64,000 bases of DNA from Paucidesulfovibrio sp036541255 (GTDB taxonomy: Bacteria > Desulfobacterota > Desulfovibrionia > Desulfovibrionales > Desulfovibrionaceae), in NCBI GenBank assembly GCA_036541255.1, contig JAZHDD010000048.1, positions 62,001-126,000 on the forward strand. The letters are read 5' to 3'. Shown here one piece after another: positions 26,229 to 36,148 of the stretch. Made by a program: the position numbers and the translations under genes. How positions within the stretch are numbered: position 1 is the stretch's first letter; every line of letters starts with the position of its first letter. Below the pieces are notes generated by a model. It searched no databases, was not told where the DNA came from, and saw only the letters and a program-made list of their open reading frames with translations.

Positions 26229-27932
26229 TCAGGACTCGATGCGCACGTCCGCTGCCACTATGCCCACGACGCGGCCGTTGGTGGCGCGCATGGGGATGGA
26301 AATGGTGATGCATTGCTCCCCTGAGGTCTCCGAGACATAGATTTCCGATATGCAGAAGGAACCGCTTTGCACGGCCCCTTGGAACCAGGGCCGCGCAGAC
26401 CAGTTGCGCCCCAAGGCAGACATGTCCGACGGCGAGGCGTGCTCGGGACGCGCTATGTTGGGCACGGTCTGGATGCCGACCGCGTCCGTGGCATACAGCA
26501 GTTCAAGAAAAGGGTGCCGGGCAATGGTGCGGCGCAAGAGCGTTTCTTGGCGTTCACGGTCAAGGGAATGCATCTCCGGTGATGAGGCCAGGTCCTGCAC
26601 CACCTTGCGCGGCGTTCCGCTGCCCACCAATTCAAAGACGTGGTTCAGCGACGCCAGCCGACGGACTTGGTCCGCAAGAGTCGCCACGGCCTGATCCGTG
26701 CCGGACATTTCCAGGCTCGTGCTGGTGGCGATGCGGCTCACCTCCAGAATGATCCTGTTGATTTCAACGCTGGCTTTTGACTGCTGCACCGCGGCAACGG
26801 CAATGGATTGAATCCTGTTGGCACTGGCCTCGGAGAGGTCCACGATATTTTCCAGGCTTTGCCGCGATTCACGGGCCATGTTCACGGCTTGCCCAACCAG
26901 CAGCGAGGCTTCGGACATGCCGTGGCAGGAACGATGCACGCCGTCCTGGATGGCCTGGATAACCACATGCACTTCCCTGGTGGCGTTCATGGTCTTTTCC
27001 GCAAGCTTGCGCACTTCGTCCGCGACAACGGCAAAGCCCCGGCCCGCTTCCCCGGCGCGGGCAGCTTCAATGGCGGCGTTCAAGGCCAGGAGATTGGTCT
27101 GGTCGGCGATGTCGGAGATGAGTTCCATGACTCCGGCAATGGAATGGGCCTGGTTTCCCAGTTCCGACACGACAGCGTTGAGATCCTCGGCGTGTCGGGC
27201 CACATCCTGGATGGCTTCGACCGTGCGGTCCACTACGGCCGCGCCTTCCTGGGCCCGGTCGCGGGCCTTGTGCGCATGGTCCGCCGCTTCGTCGGCGCTA
27301 CCGGCCACTTCCCGTACCGTGGCGCTCATCTCTTCCGTCGCCGATGCGGCCGATGTCAGCCGTTCGTTTTGGGATTTCGCTCCGGCACCTGCGCGTCCCG
27401 TGGCTATTTGGATCTGCTCCGTGCCTTGTTCGATGCCGTCTATGACTTTGGACAGACTGTCGGAAGTGGCACGCAGCCCTTGCTCCCGCTGGTTCTCCGC
27501 TTGCTCCCGGACGGTTGCTGTCGTGCTGTGAGCGCGTTCCGTACGTTGCCTTTCCTGCTCCAGTATGCTCTTGATTTCCTGTTCGGCCTGTGCAAGCTGC
27601 CGAAGGTACGCGTCAAGCTCACGAATTTGTGGAATCCGTGCCGCGATCTTGTCAAAATCCGTCTGAGGAGCGTGCGCTGCCGCCAGGACCTGCTCGACCC
27701 AGAGCTGCAACGCTTCGGCCCCCTTGCGCTCCTCGCGGATGGCCCGCAATGCCCACGCTCCGAGGGCAAGGCCGGCAAACAGCAGAACGCCTCCGATAAA
27801 CGGGCTTGCCTCGGCGTTGTTTGACATTATTGTGTATCCGAACGCTCCATGACGAACGGACAAGACAAACGTGCCGGACAGGGCCAGAATTGTCGCGGAC
27901 GTTGCCGTACATGCATTGCTTGAGAGGTTCAT
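26229..27932 (-). CDS. Methyl-accepting chemotaxis protein with C-terminal Cache-like domain
   Basis: 567 residues. Hydrophobic segments lie near 10-26 and 44-64. The signalling hairpin tip IADQTNLLALNAAIEAARAG is at about 275-294, with GFAVVADEVRKLAEK after it. After the signalling domain, residues 455-567 form a separate domain with RPWFQGAVQSG, SEIYVSETSGEQCITISIPM and VVGIVAADV, the pattern of the distal half of Cache/PDC sensors. Cache domains are normally periplasmic and N-terminal; here it would be cytoplasmic. GGAGG lies about 12 bases before ATG 27932, so a downstream start (Met36, MSNNAEASP) is possible and would remove the first segment. Confidence 0.88.
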   Translation of the reverse strand: MNLSSNACTATSATILALSGTFVLSVRHGAFGYTIMSNNAEASPFIGGVLLFAGLALGAWALRAIREERKGAEALQLWVEQVLAAAHAPQTDFDKIAARIPQIRELDAYLRQLAQAEQEIKSILEQERQRTERAHSTTATVREQAENQREQGLRATSDSLSKVIDGIEQGTEQIQIATGRAGAGAKSQNERLTSAASATEEMSATVREVAGSADEAADHAHKARDRAQEGAAVVDRTVEAIQDVARHAEDLNAVVSELGNQAHSIAGVMELISDIADQTNLLALNAAIEAARAGEAGRGFAVVADEVRKLAEKTMNATREVHVVIQAIQDGVHRSCHGMSEASLLVGQAVNMARESRQSLENIVDLSEASANRIQSIAVAAVQQSKASVEINRIILEVSRIATSTSLEMSGTDQAVATLADQVRRLASLNHVFELVGSGTPRKVVQDLASSPEMHSLDRERQETLLRRTIARHPFLELLYATDAVGIQTVPNIARPEHASPSDMSALGRNWSARPWFQGAVQSGSFCISEIYVSETSGEQCITISIPMRATNGRVVGIVAADVRIES

Positions 27933-27989
27933 GAGATGTTGTTTCCTCCGTGTGGAATGTCTGAGGGAGAGGTATGCAAAGTAGGGGCC

Positions 27990-28080
27990 GCAATGAGAAA
28001 TGGCGTTGTTTGTTTATAATATACTGATTTTATGTATAAAATAACAATCCGAATTCCTGCTTAACAGTGTAAGCGCTTTA
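27990..28080. promoter_or_regulatory. AT-rich divergent control region with 16-bp palindrome
   Basis: Between the chemoreceptor and ribBA. It contains a perfect inverted repeat ATTTTAT-GT-ATAAAAT at 28027-28042 in a block that is far more AT-rich than the surroundings. Candidate -10 hexamers (TATAAT at 28015-28020 on the plus strand, TATAAA on the minus) overlap or flank it. The palindrome looks like an operator, but which gene it controls is unclear. Confidence 0.45.
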
Positions 28081-28159
28081 GGGTATGGAAGAGGGTTCCC
28101 GGTGGCGGGGGCGTCGTTGTGGCGCGTGCTACCGGGCAAATCGTTTGCGAGGAAAGAAA

Positions 28160-29380
28160 ATGCCGCTTTGTACAATAGAGGAAGCTATTGAGGAAGTCCG
28201 CGCCGGACGCATGATCATCATGGTGGACGACGAGGATCGCGAGAACGAGGGCGATCTGGTCTGCGCCGCGGAAATGGTCACGCCCGGCATCATCAATTTC
28301 ATGGCCAAGGAAGGCCGCGGCCTGATCTGTCTGTCCATGTCCGGCGAGATGGTGGATCGTCTTGAACTGCCGCTCATGACCCAGTCCAACAAGTCCCAGT
28401 TCGGGACCAATTTCACTCTTTCCATCGAGGCCGCCAAGGGCGTGACCACGGGCATCAGCGCGTTCGACCGCGCCCACACCATTCTCACCGCCGTTTCGGA
28501 CGGAGTGCGGGCCGAAGACATCGTGACGCCCGGTCACATCTTCCCGCTGCGCGCCAGCGAAGGCGGCACCCTGGTGCGCGCCGGCCAGACCGAGGGCAGC
28601 GTGGACCTTTCCACCCTGGCGGGCCTGCGTCCCGCGGGCGTGATCTGCGAGATCATGAAGGACGACGGCTCCATGGCCCGCATGCCGGACCTGGAGATAT
28701 TCGCGGCCAAGCACGACCTGAAAATTTGCGCGGTCAAGGACATCATCGCCTACCGCATGCGCTTCGGCGGTCAGACCGTGACCAAGGTCGCGGAAGCGGA
28801 TCTGCCCACCCGCTACGGCCATTTCCGCACGGCAGCGTTCCATTCCCAGGCGGACAACAAGACCCATATCGCCCTGATCAAGGGACAGATCGAGCCGGGC
28901 GAACCCGTGCTCGTACGCGTGCACTCCGAATGCCTCACGGGCGACGTGTTCGGCTCCTTGCGCTGCGATTGCGGCAATCAGCTGGCCGACGCCATGTGCA
29001 TGATCGAGCGCGAGGGCAAGGGCGTGGTGCTCTATATGCGCCAGGAAGGCCGGGGCATCGGCCTGGGCAACAAGATCCGGGCCTACCATCTGCAGGATGA
29101 AGGACTGGACACGGTGGAGGCCAACCAGCGCCTCGGGTTTGCGCCCGATCTGCGGGAATACGGCACCGGCGCCCAGATCCTGGTCTGCCTCGGCGTGACC
29201 AAGATGCGCCTGATGACCAACAACCCCAAGAAAATGGTCGGCCTGGAAGGGTACGGCCTGGAAGTCCTCGAGCGGGTGCCCATCGAATCCGGAGCCTGCG
29301 CCTTCAACATGGGCTATCTGCGCACCAAGAAGGAAAAGATGGGACACATGCTGCACCTTGACGAGAACACCAACAGTTAA
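28160..29380 (+). CDS. ribBA: Bifunctional 3,4-dihydroxy-2-butanone-4-phosphate synthase / GTP cyclohydrolase II
   Basis: 406 residues. The N-terminal RibB half has MIIMVDDEDRENEGDLV and the FDRAHTI segment. The C-terminal RibA half has VRVHSECLTGDVFGSLRCDCGNQL, with the three zinc cysteines, and the MRQEGRGIGLGNKI motif. Together they supply both precursors of the riboflavin ring. ATG 28160 follows GAGGAAAGAAA; a longer frame upstream has no conserved sequence. It is first in a run ribBA-ribH-nusB-leuS-lptE-holA. Confidence 0.97.
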   Translation: MPLCTIEEAIEEVRAGRMIIMVDDEDRENEGDLVCAAEMVTPGIINFMAKEGRGLICLSMSGEMVDRLELPLMTQSNKSQFGTNFTLSIEAAKGVTTGISAFDRAHTILTAVSDGVRAEDIVTPGHIFPLRASEGGTLVRAGQTEGSVDLSTLAGLRPAGVICEIMKDDGSMARMPDLEIFAAKHDLKICAVKDIIAYRMRFGGQTVTKVAEADLPTRYGHFRTAAFHSQADNKTHIALIKGQIEPGEPVLVRVHSECLTGDVFGSLRCDCGNQLADAMCMIEREGKGVVLYMRQEGRGIGLGNKIRAYHLQDEGLDTVEANQRLGFAPDLREYGTGAQILVCLGVTKMRLMTNNPKKMVGLEGYGLEVLERVPIESGACAFNMGYLRTKKEKMGHMLHLDENTNS

Positions 29381-29399
29381 CTTTTTTTTGGAGGAATCC

Positions 29400-29870
29400 A
29401 TGCCTCACCTGAAAACCATTGAAGGAAAGCTGGAAGCCAAGGGCCTGAAAATCGCCTTGGTGGCAAGCCGTTTCAACGACTTCATCGTTGACCGTCTCAT
29501 CTCCGGAGCCGTGGACTACCTCGTGCGCCATGGCATGGACCGCGAGGACCTGACCATGGTGCGTGTGCCCGGCGCGTTCGAGATGCCGGTCGTGACCCGC
29601 AAGCTGATCCAGAAAGGCCAGTTCGACGGCGTTGTCTGCCTGGGCGCGGTGATCCGCGGCGGCACCCCGCATTTCGACTTCGTGGCCAACGAATGCATCA
29701 AGGGGCTGGCTCAGGTCAGTCTGGAAACGGGCGTGCCCGTAGGCTTCGGCGTGCTCACCTGCGACACCCTGGAGCAGGCCATCGAACGTGCCGGTTCCAA
29801 GGGCGGCAACAAGGGCGTGGAAGCGGCTTCCGCCGTGCTCGAAACCGTCCGCGTCATGGAGCAGCTGTAA
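29400..29870 (+). CDS. ribH: 6,7-dimethyl-8-ribityllumazine synthase
   Basis: 156 residues, normal length. It condenses the RibB and RibA/RibD products to lumazine and typically forms a large capsid-like assembly. ALVASRFNDFIVDRLISGA, VPGAFEMPVVTRKL and VCLGAVIRGGTPHFD are the family motifs. ATG 29400 has GGAGGAATCC upstream; the longer frame upstream overlaps ribBA. It ends three bases before nusB. Confidence 0.97.
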   Translation: MPHLKTIEGKLEAKGLKIALVASRFNDFIVDRLISGAVDYLVRHGMDREDLTMVRVPGAFEMPVVTRKLIQKGQFDGVVCLGAVIRGGTPHFDFVANECIKGLAQVSLETGVPVGFGVLTCDTLEQAIERAGSKGGNKGVEAASAVLETVRVMEQL

Positions 29871-29873
29871 CGC

Positions 29874-30377
29874 ATGGTGAATGACTGCAATACCGGCTCG
29901 AACAGCCAGGGCAAACCCAAGAAGGCCCGTCTCAGCAACCGGCGTACCGGACGCTTGCTGGCCTTTCAGGTGCTTTTCGGCCAGAGCTTTGCGCCGTCGC
30001 ACGACGTGGCGGCCCTGGAGCGCGATTTTGAGAAGAATCCAGCCGTGCTGGAGCTGGAAAACGAGACCGTGCGCGAGTTCGCCCATCTGCTTGTGCAGGG
30101 GGTCTATTGTCGCAGCAAGGAGCTGGACGGCATCATCACCGACCATTCCAAGCACTGGAAGCTTTCGCGCATCGCCAAGGTCGAGCTGACCATTCTGCGG
30201 CTCGCCCTGTTCGAGATGCTCTACACCGAGTTGCCGCTCAAGGTTGCCATCAATGAAGGCATTGAGCTGTCCAAGCAATTCGGCGACGAAAATTCCCGCA
30301 ACTTCATCAACGGCATTCTTGACGCCGCGGCCCGCGCCGTGGATTCCGGCGTCCTGGGTGTGGACAAGAAATTCTAG
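29874..30377 (+). CDS. nusB: Transcription antitermination factor NusB
   Basis: 167 residues. All-helical RNA-binding protein that acts with NusE in rRNA antitermination. The arginine-rich start (RLSNRRTGRLLAFQVLFGQS) and C-terminal VAINEGIELSKQFGDENSRNFINGIL are diagnostic. The first 18 residues are an extra polar tail. It directly follows ribH, a conserved arrangement in many bacteria. Confidence 0.95.
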   Translation: MVNDCNTGSNSQGKPKKARLSNRRTGRLLAFQVLFGQSFAPSHDVAALERDFEKNPAVLELENETVREFAHLLVQGVYCRSKELDGIITDHSKHWKLSRIAKVELTILRLALFEMLYTELPLKVAINEGIELSKQFGDENSRNFINGILDAAARAVDSGVLGVDKKF

Positions 30378-30393
30378 CGCAAAGGAACCACGC

Positions 30394-32889
<2,496 letters not shown>

Positions 32890-32897
32890 GAGTGCGC

Positions 32898-33395
32898 ATG
32901 GCTCGCAATCTCTTTCTGGTCCTGCTGCTCTGTTTCGGCCTTGCGGCCTGCGGCTACGGATTTGCCTCGCGCGGGCCCGTGAACAAGGCCGTGGCCGAGC
33001 AGGCGCACAACCTTTACATGGACGAGGTCGTCAACCCGACCCTGGAGGCTTGGCTCGGGCCGAGACTGCGCTCGGTGCTGCGCGACGAGCTGCACCGTCG
33101 CGGCTGGACCAATTGGACCGAACGCAACGAGGCCGACGCCCTGGTCAAGGTCGTTGTGGAACACTACAGCCGCAGCACCAAGGTCAGCGACGAAAAAGAA
33201 GAGACCCTGCGTTCCCAGGCCAGCATCAAGCTGTACATGACGCTCGTGTCCCGGACCACAGGACAAATCATCTGGCATTCCGGAATGATCAGCGTGGGAG
33301 AAAGCTATTTCGGCTCCTCCCCGGTGGAGGCCGACAAGGCCGTAACCGAGCTGGCCGTGCGCCGGCTCGTGGACCGTCTCAGCCAGGGGTATTAG
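32898..33395 (+). CDS. lptE: LPS-assembly lipoprotein LptE
   Basis: 165 residues. The signal sequence ends in a lipobox LAAC, with Cys16 followed by GYGFASRG; the C-G-Y-x-F start is characteristic of LptE (RlpB). LptE plugs LptD in the outer membrane for lipopolysaccharide insertion. The position between leuS and holA is the conserved place for lptE. ATG 32898 was preferred over a GTG six bases upstream; AGGAG lies just before. Confidence 0.9.
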   Translation: MARNLFLVLLLCFGLAACGYGFASRGPVNKAVAEQAHNLYMDEVVNPTLEAWLGPRLRSVLRDELHRRGWTNWTERNEADALVKVVVEHYSRSTKVSDEKEETLRSQASIKLYMTLVSRTTGQIIWHSGMISVGESYFGSSPVEADKAVTELAVRRLVDRLSQGY

Positions 33396-33399
33396 CATT

Positions 33400-34374
33400 A
33401 TGCCCACGCCGGACGTGCTCTTCCTGGTCTGCCCGGACGGACAGCTGCTCTCCCGGAAGATCGCGGCCGAGCTCAAGGGCGCCAAGGACTGGGAACGCAA
33501 GGTCTATTGGGGCGACGACGAACCTCCGCTGCCCGAGCATTTCTGGCAGGATCTCACCGTACAGAATCTTTTTGCCACGCCCAAGGCGCTCGTGGTGCGT
33601 CGCGCCCATCTGCTCAAGGCAGACGATTGGGACCGCATCGGCAAAGCCTTGATGGCCAAGCCATCCAGCGTGCTGCCTTTCTTCTGCCTGGAAGGGGAAT
33701 GGAAAAAGCGCGACAAGTCTCCGGTGCCTGCGGTGCTGGCGCGTCGTCCCATGTGGACCGCTGCGGCCAAGCGCGGTTGGGTTTGGGAAAAACCGGGGCT
33801 GGATGTGCGGGGTCTGGGCGAGTTCGTGCGGGATTGGGCTGCGGAAAAAGGACTCAAGCTCGCGCCCGGCGCGCAACAGGCCCTGGCCCAGGTCCTGCCG
33901 CCCGATGGGCGGGCAGCCAGCCTGGAGCTGGACAAGATCGAGCTGGCAGCGGGTGATGCGCGTACGGTTGTGCCCGGACATGCGGATCTGGTGGCCAGCC
34001 GGGACGAAATGGATTTTTTCGCCTTTACCGATGCCCTGAGTCAGAGCAGCAATCCCGTCCAGGTCTGGAAACGGGTCATGCAGGACCACCTCAAGCAACC
34101 CAAAGAGCAGATGCTCTTCCCCCTGCTGGGCTCCCTGGCACGGGAAGCGCGCATCTTGGGACTGATTCAGGCCGGCGAGGAATCCCAGGCCAAGGTGCAT
34201 CCCTTTGTGGTCAAGAAGAAGACGGCCCTGGCTCGCAAGCTCGGCCCGGCCGGAGTGGCCCGGCTGTTCGACCTCTGTCTGGAGGCCGAACTGGGCGTGA
34301 AGTCGGGCGAACGCCGTACGGATCAGGCCCTGGAAATGCTGGTGGCGGATTTGACCCGTCTTTATCGTTCCTGA
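33400..34374 (+). CDS. holA: DNA polymerase III subunit delta
   Basis: 324 residues. The clamp-loader delta subunit, which opens the beta clamp. Sequence identity in this family is low; the call rests on the opening VLFLVCPDGQLLSRKIAAEL, the overall length, a C-terminal helical part resembling the delta C-terminal domain, and the leuS-lptE-holA order. It starts four bases after lptE and converges with the universal stress protein gene. Confidence 0.85.
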   Translation: MPTPDVLFLVCPDGQLLSRKIAAELKGAKDWERKVYWGDDEPPLPEHFWQDLTVQNLFATPKALVVRRAHLLKADDWDRIGKALMAKPSSVLPFFCLEGEWKKRDKSPVPAVLARRPMWTAAAKRGWVWEKPGLDVRGLGEFVRDWAAEKGLKLAPGAQQALAQVLPPDGRAASLELDKIELAAGDARTVVPGHADLVASRDEMDFFAFTDALSQSSNPVQVWKRVMQDHLKQPKEQMLFPLLGSLAREARILGLIQAGEESQAKVHPFVVKKKTALARKLGPAGVARLFDLCLEAELGVKSGERRTDQALEMLVADLTRLYRS

Positions 34375-34382
34375 CGTTCAAT

Positions 34383-34895
34383 TCAATGCGTTCTGGGCGC
34401 GGGCAGGCGTACTGTGAGCACCGGGACTTGGCTGCGCCGGACCACGCGTTGGGCCACGCTGCCCATCATCACGTCCAGCGGTCCGCCCTGTCCCCGCGTG
34501 CCGAGCACGAGCAGATCGAAATTTCCGGCATGCACCAGGGCCAGGATGCGTTCGGCAGGCTGTCCTTCCACCACCAGGATGCGTTCTTCGGACAGGGGGT
34601 TGAAGTCCAAGTATTCTGCGCAGTCGCGTACGATGGCGCGCAGGTTTTCCAGCGCGGAATGCGTGGCCTTGCGGCCTGCCGTGGCCGTGAAGGCGATCCA
34701 ATCCGCATCGTCGTTTTGAACGCTGATGCCCTGGCCCGTGGGATATCCCAGCAGCCCGGCCATATCCGGCACCACGTGCAGCAACGTGACCGCGGCATTG
34801 TATTGCCGGCCCAGCGAAGCGGCGTACCAGAGAGCGTGCCGGGAGTTTTCCGAAAGATCGGTGGCATAGAGGATGGAGTTGATTCGGGGCAGCAT
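34383..34895 (-). CDS. Universal stress protein (UspA family)
   Basis: 170 residues. Single Usp domain: ILYATDLSENSRHALWYA at the start and the ATP-binding signature VLGTRGQGGPLDVMMGSVAQRVV near the end, matching G-2x-G-9x-G(S/T). The motif suggests it binds ATP. The role in stress is inferred from the family. ATG 34895 has AAGGAG at seven bases; a longer in-frame start at 34964 would add a nonconserved tail. Confidence 0.92.
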   Translation of the reverse strand: MLPRINSILYATDLSENSRHALWYAASLGRQYNAAVTLLHVVPDMAGLLGYPTGQGISVQNDDADWIAFTATAGRKATHSALENLRAIVRDCAEYLDFNPLSEERILVVEGQPAERILALVHAGNFDLLVLGTRGQGGPLDVMMGSVAQRVVRRSQVPVLTVRLPAPRTH

Positions 34896-35081
34896 GACCG
34901 TCTCCTTGGGGGGCATCGGTTTGGTTATTGGAATACCCATGTCATATCCGCCGAGGGATTGCACCGAGATGAGAAAGAATTATCAGTGTCTTTGGCGGGG
35001 AGTGCTTACCCATTGACCCAGGCTGTATCTCAATGGCACATTGTCCGCCACTTTTGAGACGTGACAGGAGAAGGGGAGGAT

Positions 35082-35756
35082 ATGGACACGCCGCATTATC
35101 TGGGACATCGGCAGCGGTTGCGGGAAAGGTTGCTGCGCGAGCCGCGCCTGCTGGCCGACTACGAGCTGCTGGAGCTGCTGCTGGCCCAGACCCTGCCCCG
35201 CCGCGACACCAAGCCTCTGGCCAAGGAGCTCCTGGCCCGGTTCGGCTCCCTGCATGGCGTGCTCTATGCCCCGGATGCGCAGCTGCTCACAGTCAAGGGA
35301 TTTGGTGCGGCATTGGCCTCGGCCTGGGCCATGCAACGCGAATTGTGGGCCCGGCTCAACGAGCCGTCCGTGCGGCAACGCGAGGTGCTGTCCGGACCGC
35401 AGATGGTTGCCGAAGGAGCCAAGGCCCGGTTCGGCTCGCAAGCTGCCGAGGAATTTTGGCTGGCCCTGGTGGACAACAAGAACAGGATCATTGCCTGGGA
35501 GCGCGTCAGCAAGGGAACGGTGGACCAGACCACGGTCTACCCGAGGGAGGTGCTGGCCCTGGCCCTGCGGCATCAGGCTTCCGGCCTGATCATGGTCCAC
35601 AACCATCCGGGCGGCGATCCGCGCCCCTCTGAAGCGGACGTGCAGTTGACCCTGCGCATCAAGCGCGCCGCGGATGACCTGGGCGTGCGTGTGCTGGATC
35701 ATCTGGTCGTCACGGACAGGGAGCATTATAGTTTTCAGGAGAACGGCCTGCTTTGA
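35082..35756 (+). CDS. radC: RadC family protein (JAMM/MPN+ domain)
   Basis: 224 residues. An N-terminal helix-hairpin-helix-like part (YELLELLLAQTLPRRDTKPLAKELL) precedes the MPN+ domain with HNHPGGDPRPSEAD, the JAMM metal-binding motif. RadC was once linked to DNA repair, but the function remains unsettled. ATG 35082 lies after a purine-rich AGGAGAAGGGGAGG. It is followed by acyP 25 bases later, and both precede lon. Confidence 0.92.
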   Translation: MDTPHYLGHRQRLRERLLREPRLLADYELLELLLAQTLPRRDTKPLAKELLARFGSLHGVLYAPDAQLLTVKGFGAALASAWAMQRELWARLNEPSVRQREVLSGPQMVAEGAKARFGSQAAEEFWLALVDNKNRIIAWERVSKGTVDQTTVYPREVLALALRHQASGLIMVHNHPGGDPRPSEADVQLTLRIKRAADDLGVRVLDHLVVTDREHYSFQENGLL

Positions 35757-35781
35757 AGCACGCCAGAATGGGGAGGAAAGG

Positions 35782-36054
35782 GTGAAGAGCTACCGCGCAT
35801 TCGTGGATGGGTTGGTCCAGGGGGTCTGTTTTCGGGGTTGGGCCAGGGATGTGGCCCGCCAATTGGGACTGCGCGGTTGGGTCCGCAATCTGCCGGATGG
35901 GCGGGTGGAAGTGCTGGTCCAGGGGCCGGAACCGGCTTTGGCTCGCTTTGCAGAGGCCCTGGCCGATGGGGCGCCGCTTTCCCGCGTGATCCGCGTGGAA
36001 GATACCCTGGAAGAGTGCGAAGAGGTTTTCAGCTCTTTTGAGGTCCGTTATTGA
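35782..36054 (+). CDS. acyP: Acylphosphatase
   Basis: 90 residues, the usual length. It hydrolyses the carboxyl-phosphate bond of acylphosphates. The signature VQGVCFRGWARDVARQLGLR holds the catalytic arginine, and WVRNLPDGRVEV holds the catalytic asparagine. The start is GTG at 35782, with GAGGAAAG upstream. The family's usual VQGVGFR is VQGVCFR here, a conservative difference in the loop. Confidence 0.94.
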   Translation: MKSYRAFVDGLVQGVCFRGWARDVARQLGLRGWVRNLPDGRVEVLVQGPEPALARFAEALADGAPLSRVIRVEDTLEECEEVFSSFEVRY

Positions 36055-36064
36055 GGCCCTCCTC

Positions 36065-36129
36065 TTGCCAATTGGTGAGAGAGAATTATCAAAGGAAAAT
36101 ACTGGCATCCCCCTTTCTGTTCGGGGATG
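36065..36129 (+). promoter_or_regulatory. Candidate lon promoter and leader hairpin
   Basis: TTGCCA (36065-36070), 16 bases, then TATCAA (36087-36092), a plausible sigma-70 promoter. Downstream, CATCCCC (36106-36112) pairs with GGGGATG (36123-36129) to form a leader hairpin. I see no sigma-32 consensus. Confidence 0.4.
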
Positions 36130-36148
36130 ATGAATCTATCGGTAGGAA

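Noticed and set aside
28060..28160. FMN riboswitch upstream of ribBA
   Set aside because: The conserved RFN core segments are absent in this gap and also before ribE.
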